A stretch of DNA of 64,000 nt from Bacteroidota bacterium (GCA_013359235.1 JABWCE010000010.1:39693-103692); one strand, 5' to 3'. Shown: positions 1 through 10,093, counted from the first letter of the stretch. A program made the numbers and translations. Notes: generated by a model from the letters alone, not told the origin.

Positions 1-35
1 ATGAAGAAGCATTGCTTTATAAAATAAATTATTGA
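1..35 (+). CDS. 3' end of an upstream gene (partial)
   Basis: The reading frame entering at base 3 is open and ends at a TGA at 33-35, giving the tail EEALLYKINY. Its stop codon overlaps the ATG at 35-37 of the next gene (TGATG), the pattern of translationally coupled genes in an operon. Only ten residues are visible, so the product cannot be named. It could also be a chance open frame. Confidence 0.45.
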   Translation, partial: EEALLYKINY

Positions 36-805
36 TGCCGGAGTTTTTGAAACTTAAAAATATTGACAAATACGACCTTGACGACCCAAGGCGTACTGTA
101 TTGCACAAAGAAATAATTTTATCAAAACCATTTTTAAAGAAATTATACATTGAGTGGTACAATAGTTTTAAAAAAGAATGCAGCAAATTTGAAAACCCAA
201 AAATTATTGAATTAGGCTCGGGAGGAGGCTTTATAAAAGAAGTAATGCCCGATGTTTTAACCAGCGATATTTTACATTTGGCTGAAAACGATTTAACTTT
301 TAATGCACTTGAAATGCCCTTTGAAAACAATACAATTGATGCGTTTTTGATGATTGACGTTTTTCACCATGTACCTGATAGTGATAAATTTTTAAACGAA
401 ATGCAAAGATGTTTGAAACCCGGGGGAAAAATAATAATGAATGAGCCATGGAACTCAATTTGGGGCAGGTTTATATATAAAAATTTTCATCATGAAACCT
501 TTAATCCACAAGGAAATTGGACTATTCCATCAAATGGTCCGATGAGCGATGCAAACGGGGCATTGCCTTGGATAGTTTTTTATCGTGACCGAAAAAAATT
601 TGAAGAGAAATTTAAAGATTTGAAAATAAAAGTTTTGAAACCTCACACCCCATTAAGATACTTATTGAGCGGAGGAGTTTCAATGAAATCTCTTGTCCCT
701 GATTTTTCCTTTGGATTATTCTCGGCTATAGAAAAAATATTATCGCCTTTTGCAGCTATGTTTAGTATGTTTGCAACAATTATAATAGAAAAGAAAAATC
801 AGTAA
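35..805 (+). CDS. SAM-dependent class I methyltransferase
   Basis: A 256-residue protein with the Rossmann-fold methyltransferase motif I ELGSGGGF near residue 60, an acidic motif II region, and the post-I segment IDAFLMIDVFHHVPD near residue 105, then LKPGGKIIMNEP. This is the arrangement of the Methyltransf_11 group (the VFHHV segment is typical). The ATG at 35 is chosen over the in-frame TTG at 32 because it overlaps the upstream stop. The gene is followed after one base by a methyltransferase-glycosyltransferase fusion, so the likely role is modification of a glycan or lipid carrier. The substrate cannot be told from sequence. Confidence 0.8.
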   Translation: MPEFLKLKNIDKYDLDDPRRTVLHKEIILSKPFLKKLYIEWYNSFKKECSKFENPKIIELGSGGGFIKEVMPDVLTSDILHLAENDLTFNALEMPFENNTIDAFLMIDVFHHVPDSDKFLNEMQRCLKPGGKIIMNEPWNSIWGRFIYKNFHHETFNPQGNWTIPSNGPMSDANGALPWIVFYRDRKKFEEKFKDLKIKVLKPHTPLRYLLSGGVSMKSLVPDFSFGLFSAIEKILSPFAAMFSMFATIIIEKKNQ

Positions 806-806
806 A

Positions 807-2219
807 TTGAGCCACATTCAGTATTTTGAAAGTATTGCCCATAAAAGGGTAAAAAACCGCAAAAAAAACAGCTATTACTGGAATGATATTACTTCATATT
901 GCGATTATTTTATAAACGAAAATTGTTCTGTACTTGAAGTAGGCTGTGGTACAGGAGAATTGCTTAACGGTTTGAAAAGCAAATACAAAACCGGCATTGA
1001 TTTTTCGCCAAAAATGATTGAAATAGCAAAAAAAAACTTTGAAAATATAAGGTTTGAAGTAATGGACGCATCGTCATTAAAATTTGATGAAAAGTTTGAT
1101 GTAATAATAATATCAAATGTTGTAGGCTTTTTGCCCGACCTTCAAATGGTTTTTGAAAACTTATTAAAAGTTAGTCATTCAAAAACAAAAATAATAGTAA
1201 GCTATTACAGCAAACTTTGGGAGCCTGTTTTAAAATTTGGTGAAAAAATAGGGCTAAAAACCAAAACACCTCAGCAAAATTGGCTCACTTTGCAAGATTT
1301 AAACAACCTGTTTTATCTTTCAGGTTTTGATGTTTACAGAAATTCCAGACGTATGATTTTTCCTGTTTACATCCCTTTATTGTCAGAGTTTTTTAATAAC
1401 TTTTTAGCAAAAATGCCTTTATTCAAACATTTTTGTATAAACCATTACACATTTGCCAAACCTCAGCAGCAAAATAACGCAGAGCAAATTGCCTCAAAAT
1501 ATACAGTTTCAGTAATTATACCTGCAAGAAACGAAAGTGGAAACATTGAAAATGCAGTTTTGCGTACACCAAAACTCGGTAAACACACCGAGCTTATATT
1601 TATTGAAGGAAACTCTACTGACGATACTTGGGAAACCATACAAAAAATATTTGAAAAGTATAAAAACACGCATGATATAAAAATAGGCAGACAAACAGGC
1701 AAAGGCAAAGGCGATGCAGTGAGAATGGGATTTGAAATGGCAACCGGCGATATACTTTTGATACTTGATGCCGACCTAACTATGCCTCCCGAAGATTTAC
1801 CAAAATTTTATAATGCAATTGCTTCGGGCAAGGGCGATTTTATTAACGGCAGCCGTTTAGTGTATGTTATGGAAAAAAAAGCTATGCGTTTTTTGAATAT
1901 GATTGGAAATAAGTTTTTCAGTTGGGCTTTTACGTGGTTGCTCGAGCAGCCCTTTAAAGATACATTGTGCGGCACAAAAGTTATTTTCAAAGATGATTAC
2001 CAAAAATTAATACAAAACCGTAAATTTTTTGGAGAGTTTGACCCTTTTGGTGATTTTGACCTGATTTTTGGTGCTTATAAATTGAATTTAAAAATTATAG
2101 AAATTCCTATCAGATACCGCGAAAGAACTTATGGAGATACAAATATTTCAAGATTTAAACACGGTTTGATTTTATTGAAAATGGTATTTTTTGCTTTGCG
2201 AAAAATCAAATTTTATTAA
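807..2219 (+). CDS. Fused SAM methyltransferase and family 2 glycosyltransferase
   Basis: 470 residues with two domains. Residues about 1-215 are a class I methyltransferase (motif I VLEVGCGTGELL near residue 45). Residues about 230-470 are a GT-A family 2 glycosyltransferase beginning VSVIIPARNESGN, with the nucleotide-sugar metal motif in LDADLTMP near residue 320. The second domain resembles dolichyl- or undecaprenyl-phosphate sugar transferases (DPM1/GtrB type) but lacks evident C-terminal membrane helices. The start is a TTG one base after the preceding stop; no ATG occurs before the motif I region. A joint role in making and methylating a lipid-linked sugar is inferred. Confidence 0.8.
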   Translation: MSHIQYFESIAHKRVKNRKKNSYYWNDITSYCDYFINENCSVLEVGCGTGELLNGLKSKYKTGIDFSPKMIEIAKKNFENIRFEVMDASSLKFDEKFDVIIISNVVGFLPDLQMVFENLLKVSHSKTKIIVSYYSKLWEPVLKFGEKIGLKTKTPQQNWLTLQDLNNLFYLSGFDVYRNSRRMIFPVYIPLLSEFFNNFLAKMPLFKHFCINHYTFAKPQQQNNAEQIASKYTVSVIIPARNESGNIENAVLRTPKLGKHTELIFIEGNSTDDTWETIQKIFEKYKNTHDIKIGRQTGKGKGDAVRMGFEMATGDILLILDADLTMPPEDLPKFYNAIASGKGDFINGSRLVYVMEKKAMRFLNMIGNKFFSWAFTWLLEQPFKDTLCGTKVIFKDDYQKLIQNRKFFGEFDPFGDFDLIFGAYKLNLKIIEIPIRYRERTYGDTNISRFKHGLILLKMVFFALRKIKFY

Positions 2220-2254
2220 TAAGATAGTTTCAATATTATTAATGAAATGAAAAA

Positions 2255-2704
2255 CTAATTCAAATTCCTTTTTTTAGCAAAAAAATTCTTCATCAGTTCA
2301 GCACATTCTCTTTCCATAATACCCATTTTTACTATTGTAGATTTATGCAATAATGATGGTTTGTAATTGCTGAAACCGCTTTTGGGTTCTGAAGCAGCGT
2401 AAACCAATGTCCCAATTCTTGCCCATTTTAAAGCACCTGCACACATTGCACAAGGCTCAATGGTTACATACAATGTACAATCTTCTAAAATTTTACTGCC
2501 CAAATTTATAAAAGCTGCTGTAAGTGCTATTATTTCGGCATGTGCTGTATTATCGTTTAGCATTTCTACTTGATTAAAACCCTTGCTGATAATTTTTTGG
2601 TTTGCTACAATTATGGCTCCAACAGGTACTTCATTATTATCAAAAGCTTTTAGTGCTTCTTTGTAAGCTTGTTTCATAAAAAAATCATCATCCATATTGC
2701 TCAT
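2255..2704 (-). CDS. tadA: tRNA-specific adenosine deaminase
   Basis: A 149-residue zinc-dependent cytidine/deoxycytidylate deaminase-fold protein. It shows the HAEI motif (zinc ligand His and proton-shuttling Glu) and PCAMCAGA (two Cys ligands), and the N-terminal [10 protein letters not shown] typical of TadA. TadA converts adenosine 34 to inosine in tRNA-Arg(ACG). Length matches the family. The start ATG (2702-2704) overlaps the TGA of the nucleotide-sugar gene read just before it on this strand, so the two are probably co-transcribed. A guanine deaminase is the alternative within this family, but the PCAMCAGA context favours TadA. Confidence 0.88.
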   Translation of the reverse strand: MSNMDDDFFMKQAYKEALKAFDNNEVPVGAIIVANQKIISKGFNQVEMLNDNTAHAEIIALTAAFINLGSKILEDCTLYVTIEPCAMCAGALKWARIGTLVYAASEPKSGFSNYKPSLLHKSTIVKMGIMERECAELMKNFFAKKRNLN

Positions 2705-3684
2705 TTTTTAAAATTTCGTCCATAAGGGTCTTCCTCCCAGCGTTCTTTAGGTAAATTTTTAAAATAGTTGTAGGTGATTTTCAAACCATTTTCGCGGCTT
2801 ATTTTGGGTTGCCAGCCAAGTATTTTTTTTGCAAGGCTTATATCGGGTTGTCTTTGTTTGGGGTCATCGGTAGGTAATGGTTTATATATTACTTTTTTAT
2901 TTGAGCCGGTGAGTTTTAATATTTCTTTAGCAAAATCGTTAATTGTAATTTCGTCGGGGTTTCCAATGTTTACAGGATATACATAATCGCTCATAAGGAG
3001 CCGGTAAATTCCATCAATCAAATCGTCAACATAACAAAACGAACGGGTTTGGCTTCCATCGCCAAAGGCTGTTAAATCTTCGCCTCTTAAAGCCTGGCCG
3101 ATAAAAGCAGGTAAAACTCTACCATCATTCAGCCTCATTCTTGGTCCATAAGTATTAAAAATTCTAACAATTCTGGTTTCGAGTTTGTGATAGGTGTGAT
3201 AAGCCATGGTAATTGCTTCCTGAAAACGCTTTGCCTCATCATAAACCCCACGTGGACCAACAGGATTTACATTTCCCCAATATTCTTCTGATTGAGGATG
3301 AACAAGTGGATCGCCATATACTTCACTTGTACTTGCCACAAGTATTCGTGAATTTTTTGATTTTGCCAGCCCCAGCAAATTATGAGTACCAAGCGAGCCT
3401 ACTTTAAGAGTTTGTATTGGAATTTTTAAATAATCAATAGGACTTGCCGGCGATGCAAAATGCAAAATATAATCGAGTTTGTCCGGTACATGAACAAATT
3501 TTGAAACATCATGATGATAAAAAACAAAATTTTGCTTGCCAAACAAATGTTCAATATTGCGGAGGTCACCGGTAATAAGGTTATCCATTCCAATTACATA
3601 GTAATTTTCATTAATAAACTTATCGCAAAGATGCGACCCTAAAAATCCGGCTGCTCCGGTTATTAAAACCTTTTTTTGTGACAT
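2701..3684 (-). CDS. UDP-glucuronate decarboxylase (UDP-xylose synthase)
   Basis: A 327-residue extended short-chain dehydrogenase with the NAD-binding GAAGFLGS at residues 9-16, substrate motif TSEVYGDP near residue 120 and the catalytic YDEAK (YxxxK) near residue 148. [14 protein letters not shown] and the SFCYVDDL segment are characteristic of UDP-glucuronate decarboxylases, which make UDP-xylose by NAD-dependent oxidation and decarboxylation. UDP-glucuronate would come from the ugd product encoded at 27-28.5 kb. The stop overlaps the start of tadA. The gene lies next to glycosyltransferases, fitting surface-polysaccharide synthesis. Confidence 0.87.
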   Translation of the reverse strand: MSQKKVLITGAAGFLGSHLCDKFINENYYVIGMDNLITGDLRNIEHLFGKQNFVFYHHDVSKFVHVPDKLDYILHFASPASPIDYLKIPIQTLKVGSLGTHNLLGLAKSKNSRILVASTSEVYGDPLVHPQSEEYWGNVNPVGPRGVYDEAKRFQEAITMAYHTYHKLETRIVRIFNTYGPRMRLNDGRVLPAFIGQALRGEDLTAFGDGSQTRSFCYVDDLIDGIYRLLMSDYVYPVNIGNPDEITINDFAKEILKLTGSNKKVIYKPLPTDDPKQRQPDISLAKKILGWQPKISRENGLKITYNYFKNLPKERWEEDPYGRNFKK

Positions 3685-3765
3685 TTTTTATAAATGTATA
3701 AGTTGGTTCAAAAATAATTAAAAACTAAAACTGTTCTATCATTTCCAAAATACTAAATTCGCAGC

Positions 3766-5229
3766 ATGTCGCCTGTAATTATACTTCTTGTAATAAGTAT
3801 GTATTTTTTGCTTCTTGTAGGTGTTTCGTGGTACACTTCGCGAAATGCAGACCAAAAATCTTATTACATCGGCAATAAAAGTTCTATTTGGTGGCTTGTG
3901 GCATTGGGTATGATTAGCGATAGTTTAAGTGGGGTTACATTTATTTCGGTTCCCGGAAATGTATCATCTGAAAAATTAAGTTATATGCAAGTGGTTTTTG
4001 GCTATGTTATAGGCAATTTTATTACTGCATATATTTTATTGCCTTTGTATTACCGATTAAATCTCACCTCAATATACAGTTATCTTGGACAGAGATATGG
4101 CAGTATTTCTGAAAAAACAGGTTCTTTTTATTTTTTACTTAGTCGTACTATTGGTGCAGCGGCAAGGTTATTTCTTGCAGCAGGGGTTTTACAAACATTT
4201 TTGTTCGATCCATTTGGCATTCCATTCACTGTTTCAGTTTGCATTATTATAGGTTTAATTTTAATTTATACATATCGCGGCGGTATAAAATCTCTTGTGT
4301 GGACTGATGCTTTACAGTCTGTTTTTTTACTTTCGGCTTTGTTTATCACTTTATTTAATCTTTATTATTACATACAATGGGATACTGCCTGGCAGGTAGT
4401 AAAACAAAATAATTTTGATAAACTTTTTGTTTGGGACTGGATACCTTCAAACAATTTTTTTAAAATGATAATTGGAGGTATTCTCATTGCTATAACTATG
4501 ACCGGTATGGACCAAAATATGATGCAAAAAAACTTAAGTTGTAAAAATATTGGCGAAGCCCGTAAAAATATTTTGTCGTACAACAGCACATTGATTTTTA
4601 TAAACTTTTTCTTTCTTAGCCTTGGTATTTTGCTTTACGTTTATGCCCAGCAAAATTCAATACAATTGCCTACAAAAGATGGCAAAATATTGACTGATGC
4701 CGTTTTCCCATTTTTAGCTTTTGACCATCTTGGAAAATGGGCAGGTTTGGTTTTTATTTTAGGGCTTACAGCGGCAACATTTTCGAGTGCAGATTCGGTT
4801 TTGACTACACTTACAACAAGTTTTTGTATTGATTTTTTAAAATTTAATCCCGAAAAAAATGAAACTAAAAAACATAAAAATATCAGGCATTTTACCCATA
4901 TAGTTTTTGCTATTTTAATTTTGATAAGTATGTTAATTATTGATAAACTAAACAACGGAGCTATTATCAATACAATTCTTAAAATTGCAGGATATACTTA
5001 TGGTCCATTACTGGGAATGTTTGTTTTTGGTATTTTTACAAAGTTTAAAATAATTGATAAGTTTGTAATTGTTGTCTGTGTATTATCTCCTTTTTTAACA
5101 TACCTAATAGATACAAGTTTGCCAAAATTTACAGGAGGTTTTCAACTCGGTTTTCTAAATCTGGCTTTAAATGGTTTGATTACTTTTGCAGGGTTATTAT
5201 TGATTTCAAAAAAGAAAGCAAAAAGTTAA
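3766..5229 (+). CDS. Sodium:solute symporter (SSS family)
   Basis: A 487-residue inner-membrane protein with about 13 hydrophobic helices. It carries the SSS-family features: an N-terminal segment WYTSRNADQKSYYIGNKSS followed by WWLVALGMISDSLSG, and TFSSADSVLTTLTTSF near residue 345, which corresponds to the helix 8 region that contributes Na+ ligands. The family imports sugars, amino acids, vitamins or anions with Na+; the solute is not evident here. It is divergently transcribed from the UDP-xylose gene across an 81-bp gap and is followed after 6 bp by a glycosyltransferase, so the two are probably one transcript. Confidence 0.85.
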   Translation: MSPVIILLVISMYFLLLVGVSWYTSRNADQKSYYIGNKSSIWWLVALGMISDSLSGVTFISVPGNVSSEKLSYMQVVFGYVIGNFITAYILLPLYYRLNLTSIYSYLGQRYGSISEKTGSFYFLLSRTIGAAARLFLAAGVLQTFLFDPFGIPFTVSVCIIIGLILIYTYRGGIKSLVWTDALQSVFLLSALFITLFNLYYYIQWDTAWQVVKQNNFDKLFVWDWIPSNNFFKMIIGGILIAITMTGMDQNMMQKNLSCKNIGEARKNILSYNSTLIFINFFFLSLGILLYVYAQQNSIQLPTKDGKILTDAVFPFLAFDHLGKWAGLVFILGLTAATFSSADSVLTTLTTSFCIDFLKFNPEKNETKKHKNIRHFTHIVFAILILISMLIIDKLNNGAIINTILKIAGYTYGPLLGMFVFGIFTKFKIIDKFVIVVCVLSPFLTYLIDTSLPKFTGGFQLGFLNLALNGLITFAGLLLISKKKAKS

Positions 5230-5235
5230 AGTTTT

Positions 5236-5982
5236 ATGATTTCGAAAAAGAAAATTGTTGTAGTACTTCCTGCGTATAATGCAGAATTAACTTTAAAACA
5301 AACATACAATGAAATACCATTTGATATAGTTGATGAAGTTGTACTTGTTGATGATGCAAGTATTGATAATACTGTTGAAACAGCAACCCAATTAGGAATA
5401 AAGCACATTGTAAAACATGAAAAAAACAGAGGATATGGTGGCAATCAGAAAACATGCTATAAAAAAGCATTAGAATTGGGTGCAGATGTAATAATTATGC
5501 TTCATCCCGATTACCAGTACACACCAAAACTCATAAAACCAATGGCACAGATTATTGTTAATGAAATTTACCCTGTTGTTTATGCTTCGCGAATTTTGGG
5601 AAAAGGGGCTTTGAAGGGTGGGATGCCATTATATAAATATATTGCAAACAGATGTTTAACATTATTTCAAAATTTACTTATAAACCAAAAACTCTCTGAA
5701 TACCATACCGGGTACAGGGCATTTTCTAAAGAAGTATTTAAAAAAATTGATATTGAAACAAATTCTGACGATTTTATTTTTGATAACCAAATGACGGCTC
5801 AAATTTTTATGGCAGATTTTGAAATTGGCGAAGTAACTTGTCCTACAAAGTATTTTGAAGAAGCTTCGTCAATAAACTTTAAGCGAAGTTCGGTTTATGG
5901 CTTGGGTGTTTTATGGGTTTCAATTCAATATTTTTTGCATAAAACGGGTTTATTCAATTTTAAAATTTTTAACAAAAAATAG
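5236..5982 (+). CDS. Family 2 glycosyltransferase, DPM1-like
   Basis: A 248-residue GT-A fold protein opening with VVVLPAYNAELTL, the VDDASIDNT nucleotide-binding segment near residue 38 and a metal-binding position in MLHPDYQYTP near residue 90, where the DxD is reduced to HPD. KNRGYGGNQKTCY and SEYHTGYRAFS are typical of the dolichol-phosphate-mannose-synthase-like group. There are no clear transmembrane helices at the C-terminus. The product is probably a polyprenyl-phosphate-linked sugar or a glycan chain; the donor is unknown. It follows the symporter closely. Confidence 0.8.
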   Translation: MISKKKIVVVLPAYNAELTLKQTYNEIPFDIVDEVVLVDDASIDNTVETATQLGIKHIVKHEKNRGYGGNQKTCYKKALELGADVIIMLHPDYQYTPKLIKPMAQIIVNEIYPVVYASRILGKGALKGGMPLYKYIANRCLTLFQNLLINQKLSEYHTGYRAFSKEVFKKIDIETNSDDFIFDNQMTAQIFMADFEIGEVTCPTKYFEEASSINFKRSSVYGLGVLWVSIQYFLHKTGLFNFKIFNKK

Positions 5983-5985
5983 TTT

Positions 5986-7302
5986 TTAATATCTGTATAG
6001 TTCAGATTTAAACGGTCCATCAATTTTTACACCGATGTAATCAGCTTGTTTTTGATTGAGGGTTGTAAGTTCTACTCCTATATGCTTCAGGTGAAGATTT
6101 GCAACTTTTTCATCGAGGTGTTTTGGAAGCACATAAACTTCGTTTTTGTAATTTGATGAATTGTTCCAAAGTTCAATTTGAGCTAAAACTTGATTTGAAA
6201 ATGAATTTGACATTACAAAAGAAGGGTGTCCCATTGCCACTCCCAAATTTACAAGTCGCCCTTCGGCAAGCAAAATTATATCTTTTCCATCTACATTATA
6301 AACATCTACCTGAGGTTTTACGGTGTATTTTGAATTTCCATAGTTATCGTTCAGCCAAGCAACATCAATTTCATTATCAAAATGCCCAATATTGCAAACA
6401 ATAGCTTTGTCTTTCATTTTTTTGAAATGTTCGGCTCTAACTATGTCAACATTTCCGGTTGCAGTAACAATAATGTTACATTCGTGAATGATAGATTCGA
6501 GTTTTTTAACATCATAACCATCCATAGCAGCTTGTAATGCACAAATGGGGTCAATTTCTGTTACGTAAACTCTTACTCCGGCACTTCTCAAGCTTTCGGC
6601 ACTCCCTTTTCCTACATCACCATAGCCACATACAACGGCTACTTTTCCGGCCAACATTATATCAGTTCCTCGTCTTATTGCATCTACCAAAGATTCGCGG
6701 CAGCCATATTTATTATCAAATTTTGATTTTGTTACCGAATCGTTAACATTTATTGCTGGCATGGGCAAAGTGCCGTTTTTCATTCTTTCGTATAAGCGGT
6801 GTACGCCTGTGGTAGTTTCTTCGCTTAGTCCTTTTATTTCAGGTACAAGTTCGGGGTATTTGTCAAGAACCATATTGGTGAGATCGCCACCGTCATCAAG
6901 AATCATATTCAATGGTTTGCCATTTTTAAAAGCAAAAAGGGTTTGCTCAATACACCAGTCAAATTCTTCGTTATTCATTCCTTTCCAAGCAAAAACAGGA
7001 ACACCATTAGCAGCTACAGCAGCAGCAGCGTGATCTTGTGTTGAAAAAATATTGCACGATGACCATGTAACATCAGCACCTAAATCAATAAGTGTTTCTA
7101 TTAAAACAGCAGTTTGAATAGTCATGTGAAGGCAACCAGCTATGTTTGCACCTTTAAGAGGTTTTGAAATGCTGTATTCTTTTCTGATACTCATTAATCC
7201 GGGCATTTCTGCTTCGGCGAGTTTAATTTCTTTTCTGCCCCATTCTGCAAGGCTGATGTCTTTTACTTTGTATTTCAATGTGCTTGATGTTTGTGTTGTC
7301 AT
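5986..7302 (-). CDS. ahcY: Adenosylhomocysteinase
   Basis: A 438-residue cytosolic enzyme that splits S-adenosylhomocysteine into adenosine and homocysteine, completing the methyl cycle. It has the NAD-binding GYGDVGKG near residue 225, the substrate segment [17 protein letters not shown], and the family C-terminal ending with Lys and two Tyr (KSELYRY). Length is normal. Homocysteine is the substrate of the MetH-type domain encoded at 15.5 kb. On this strand a TATTTTTG box lies about 25 bp before the start, which could be a -7 element, but no matching -33 element is seen. Confidence 0.95.
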   Translation of the reverse strand: MTTQTSSTLKYKVKDISLAEWGRKEIKLAEAEMPGLMSIRKEYSISKPLKGANIAGCLHMTIQTAVLIETLIDLGADVTWSSCNIFSTQDHAAAAVAANGVPVFAWKGMNNEEFDWCIEQTLFAFKNGKPLNMILDDGGDLTNMVLDKYPELVPEIKGLSEETTTGVHRLYERMKNGTLPMPAINVNDSVTKSKFDNKYGCRESLVDAIRRGTDIMLAGKVAVVCGYGDVGKGSAESLRSAGVRVYVTEIDPICALQAAMDGYDVKKLESIIHECNIIVTATGNVDIVRAEHFKKMKDKAIVCNIGHFDNEIDVAWLNDNYGNSKYTVKPQVDVYNVDGKDIILLAEGRLVNLGVAMGHPSFVMSNSFSNQVLAQIELWNNSSNYKNEVYVLPKHLDEKVANLHLKHIGVELTTLNQKQADYIGVKIDGPFKSELYRY

Positions 7303-7438
7303 TTTTTTAAAAAATCACTGCAAAAATAATTTTTTTTTCTGAAAAACCTTATAAAGAATAAGAATTTAACTGTTTATATGACTTTAATAAAAAAAATAAA
7401 ATATTATGATTTTAACAATTTTAATTAATAAGTGAATT

Positions 7439-7467
7439 TTTGTAAAAAAAATAGATTTTTATTTTTG
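7439..7467 (+). promoter_or_regulatory. Candidate Bacteroidota promoter upstream of the UspA-like gene
   Basis: TTTG at 7439-7442 and TATTTTTG at 7460-7467 match the -33 and -7 elements of the Bacteroidota primary sigma factor (TTTG and TAnnTTTG), but the spacer is 17 rather than the usual 19 nucleotides. The start codon of the stress protein gene follows at 7503. Confidence 0.35.
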
Positions 7468-7502
7468 TTTTATTATCTTCGAAGTATAAAAAATGACGTA
7501 TT

Positions 7503-8312
7503 ATGGATTATAAATTTACCAAAATTATGCTTGGCTACGACGATTCTCCTGCATCGTTGGTAGCCTTAGACAAAGCTTTAAAAACATGCAGAGCTTTTAA
7601 AACTGACTTATATGTGGTTTATGTAAAAAGCAAAAATTCATCAGAAAACAATTTTGCAAAACAAATTCAAGACAAAGCAAATGTTTATGGAGTAAAAATC
7701 AACTACATCGAAAAACAAGGAAATGTTAGTCGGGAAATTTCTCATTTCGAAAAAGAGCTTAAATCTGATTTAATTTTTATGGGTGCTCATGGTGTTAACG
7801 GATTTCAACCTTTTTGGGCGGGTAGTAACACTTTAAGAGTTGTTGGTGCTTCAAATTGCCCGGTTATTACTGTTCAGGAAACAGCAATAAAATCGGACTT
7901 TTCACGAATTATTCTGCCGCTTGACGATAGCGAAGACACACGCCAAAAAGTTCCGTATTCTGTAATTATTGCAAAAGCATTTAATTCAACTGTACACATT
8001 GTTTCTTTAACAAAAAGCAAAAATGAAGAAATTCATAACAAACTGAATATATATGGTCGCCAGGTACAAGATTTTCTTGAAGAAAGGGAAATAAAACATA
8101 CCTATGAATTGCGTCAAGGAAATAATTTGCCCCAAATGTGTATTGATTATGCAAATGAAAAAAATGCAGGTTTGATTTTGATGATGACAGAGACAGTAAT
8201 GCTCAATTGGTTTATGGGTACAGGTGCCCAGCAATTAATTAACCACTCACCCGTGCCTGTAATGGCTATTCATACCAGAGATTTGATGCTTTCAGGTACT
8301 TCGGGTTATTAA
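7503..8312 (+). CDS. Tandem-domain universal stress protein (UspA family)
   Basis: 269 residues made of two Usp domains. The first begins KIMLGYDDSPASL near residue 7 and ends near residue 125 with the ATP-binding-like loop MGAHGVNGFQPFWAGSNTLRVV. The second begins RIILPLDDSEDTR near residue 138 and ends at MGTGAQQLINHSPVPVMAIH, the degenerate G-x(9)-GS/T loop. Family members are cytosolic and respond to starvation or stress. The gene stands alone between two minus-strand genes. Confidence 0.85.
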   Translation: MDYKFTKIMLGYDDSPASLVALDKALKTCRAFKTDLYVVYVKSKNSSENNFAKQIQDKANVYGVKINYIEKQGNVSREISHFEKELKSDLIFMGAHGVNGFQPFWAGSNTLRVVGASNCPVITVQETAIKSDFSRIILPLDDSEDTRQKVPYSVIIAKAFNSTVHIVSLTKSKNEEIHNKLNIYGRQVQDFLEEREIKHTYELRQGNNLPQMCIDYANEKNAGLILMMTETVMLNWFMGTGAQQLINHSPVPVMAIHTRDLMLSGTSGY

Positions 8313-8318
8313 TTTTTT

Positions 8319-9086
8319 TTATTGGTTTTTTACAATAATTCCTGCTGCCGGCTGTGCTTGTGGCATTATTACAATTTCATTTATATTTACATGATCAGGT
8401 CGGTTTATACTCCAAAATACGGCTTGAGCTATATCATTTGCAACTAAATTTTCGTACCCTTCATATACTTTTGATGCCTTTTCTTTGTTACCTTTAAAAC
8501 GCACTAAAGAAAATTCTGTTTCAACCGCACCAGGGTAAATACCTGTAACTTTTATATTTTTTTCGGCAAGTTCTCGTCGCATTGCTTTTGTTAGAGCATC
8601 AACTGCAAATTTGGTTGCACAATACACATTGCCATAAGGGTAAATCTCTTTGCCTGCTATGCTTCCTATATTAATAATATGCCCACTTTTTTTTTCTGTC
8701 ATTAATGGAATTACATGTTTAGAAATATACAATAATCCTTTTACGTTTGTGTCAATCATCTTTTCCCAGTCATCAATTTCGCCATCTGCAAAAGAACTTA
8801 GCCCCGATGCCAAACCGGCGTTGTTTAGCAAAACATCAATATTTTTCCATTCATCAGGTAATGTTTTAAAAAAATCATCAACTTCATTTTTATCTCTTAT
8901 ATCAAAAGATTTAAAATATACTTTGGAGCCGTTGCCTGCAAGGTTTTTTTCAATTTCTACGAGTCTATCATTACGTCTTCCGCAAATGATCAGGTCAAAA
9001 TTATTTTTTGATAACAAAATGGCTGTTTCCTTTCCAATGCCTGATGTTGCTCCGGTTATCAATGCTATTTTTTTTAAAGTTTTCAA
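8319..9086 (-). CDS. Short-chain dehydrogenase/reductase (YdfG-like)
   Basis: 255 residues. The classical SDR elements are visible: TGATSGIG at residues 11-18 (cofactor binding), NNAG near residue 89, the catalytic Ser in NIGSIAG near residue 140, and YCATK (YxxxK) near residue 154. The closest type is the 3-hydroxy acid dehydrogenase YdfG group, which oxidises serine or 3-hydroxy acids with NADP; the true substrate is uncertain. It is convergent with the universal stress protein gene, with a gap of only 6 bp. Confidence 0.83.
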   Translation of the reverse strand: MKTLKKIALITGATSGIGKETAILLSKNNFDLIICGRRNDRLVEIEKNLAGNGSKVYFKSFDIRDKNEVDDFFKTLPDEWKNIDVLLNNAGLASGLSSFADGEIDDWEKMIDTNVKGLLYISKHVIPLMTEKKSGHIINIGSIAGKEIYPYGNVYCATKFAVDALTKAMRRELAEKNIKVTGIYPGAVETEFSLVRFKGNKEKASKVYEGYENLVANDIAQAVFWSINRPDHVNINEIVIMPQAQPAAGIIVKNQ

Positions 9087-9154
9087 TGTAATATTTTTTT
9101 ATTTGCGAAATTAAAAATTAAAATTGCACAACAAATTTTATTCAATAAAAAGCT

Positions 9155-10081
9155 TTGAAAAATATAATTACCGAAAGCAAACTTACAATTTTAGGATGTG
9201 GAGCAGCAGTGCCTTCGCTATTGAGATATAATACAGCTCAGATTTTAGAGATGGGCGATAAAACTTTTCTTTTAGATTGTGGCGAAGGAACCCAATGGCA
9301 ATTGCTTAAAAGCAAAATAAGTGCTTTTAAGATTGATATAATTTTTATAAGCCATCTTCATGGCGACCATTATCTTGGTTTGCCCGGTCTTTTAAATACA
9401 CTTTCATTAATAGGAAGAAAAGAAAAATTGAAAATTTTTGGACCTAAAGGCATAAAAAAGATAATTTACAGTAATATTAACATTATACCTGGTTTTCCTA
9501 CATACGAACTTGAAATTAATGAACTAACTGCTACTAAAAAACGCAAAATTTATAAAATTGATGAAATTGAAGTTTTTGCTATACCACTTCAACACCGCAT
9601 AATGTGTTTTGGTTATCATTTTGATTACAAAATTTCATCTCTGAATATTATTAAAGAAAAGTTTGAAAAAAGCAATTTGCCTTCTGAAGCAGCAAGAGTT
9701 TTTAAAACAGGCAATAATTTTTTATTTAACAATATAGAATACAATTATAAAAATTTCACAATTTCGAAAAAAATAAGACACACTTATTCATACATTACCG
9801 ATACCTTATTTATGCCCGAAATCTCATCATATATTAAAAACACCAAATTACTTTACCATGAATCAACATATATGAACAATCTTTTGGACAAGGCGAAAAA
9901 AACCTATCACAGTACAAGTTTACAAGCTGCAGAGTTTGCAAAATTATGCAATGCAGGTAGGTTAATTTTAGGTCATTTTTCCTCTCGATATGCAGATACA
10001 GAAGAAATGCTTGCCGAGGCGAAATCAGTATTTGAAAATACCGAAACAGCCCATGATGGCAAAGAATTTATTATAAAATAA
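9155..10081 (+). CDS. rnz: Ribonuclease Z
   Basis: A 308-residue metallo-beta-lactamase fold enzyme that removes 3' trailers from tRNA precursors. The histidine motif HLHGDH sits at residues 69-74, and KIRHTYSYITDT, HESTY and LILGHFSSRY supply the later metal ligands, as in bacterial RNase Z of about 305 residues. The start is a TTG; no in-frame ATG precedes the beta-lactamase core. A frequent alternative name for such sequences is arylsulfatase-like hydrolase, but the SHLHGDH and GHFSSRY context favours RNase Z. Confidence 0.9.
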   Translation: MKNIITESKLTILGCGAAVPSLLRYNTAQILEMGDKTFLLDCGEGTQWQLLKSKISAFKIDIIFISHLHGDHYLGLPGLLNTLSLIGRKEKLKIFGPKGIKKIIYSNINIIPGFPTYELEINELTATKKRKIYKIDEIEVFAIPLQHRIMCFGYHFDYKISSLNIIKEKFEKSNLPSEAARVFKTGNNFLFNNIEYNYKNFTISKKIRHTYSYITDTLFMPEISSYIKNTKLLYHESTYMNNLLDKAKKTYHSTSLQAAEFAKLCNAGRLILGHFSSRYADTEEMLAEAKSVFENTETAHDGKEFIIK

Positions 10082-10084
10082 AGA

Positions 10085-10093
10085 TTATCCACA
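10085..10093 (+). other. Isolated DnaA-box match
   Basis: TTATCCACA is a perfect copy of the consensus DnaA box, just after the rnz stop and about 90 bp before ftsK. No second box or AT-rich unwinding element pattern is seen nearby, so it is not evidence of an origin; chance is likely. Confidence 0.3.

Noticed and set aside
6099..7342. Several open frames on the plus strand opposite ahcY
   Set aside because: They are shadows of the strongly conserved ahcY reading frame and lack any family resemblance.
10085..10093. DnaA box as an origin of replication
   Set aside because: A single box with no cluster, no dnaA/dnaN neighbours and no AT-rich unwinding pattern beyond the general base composition.
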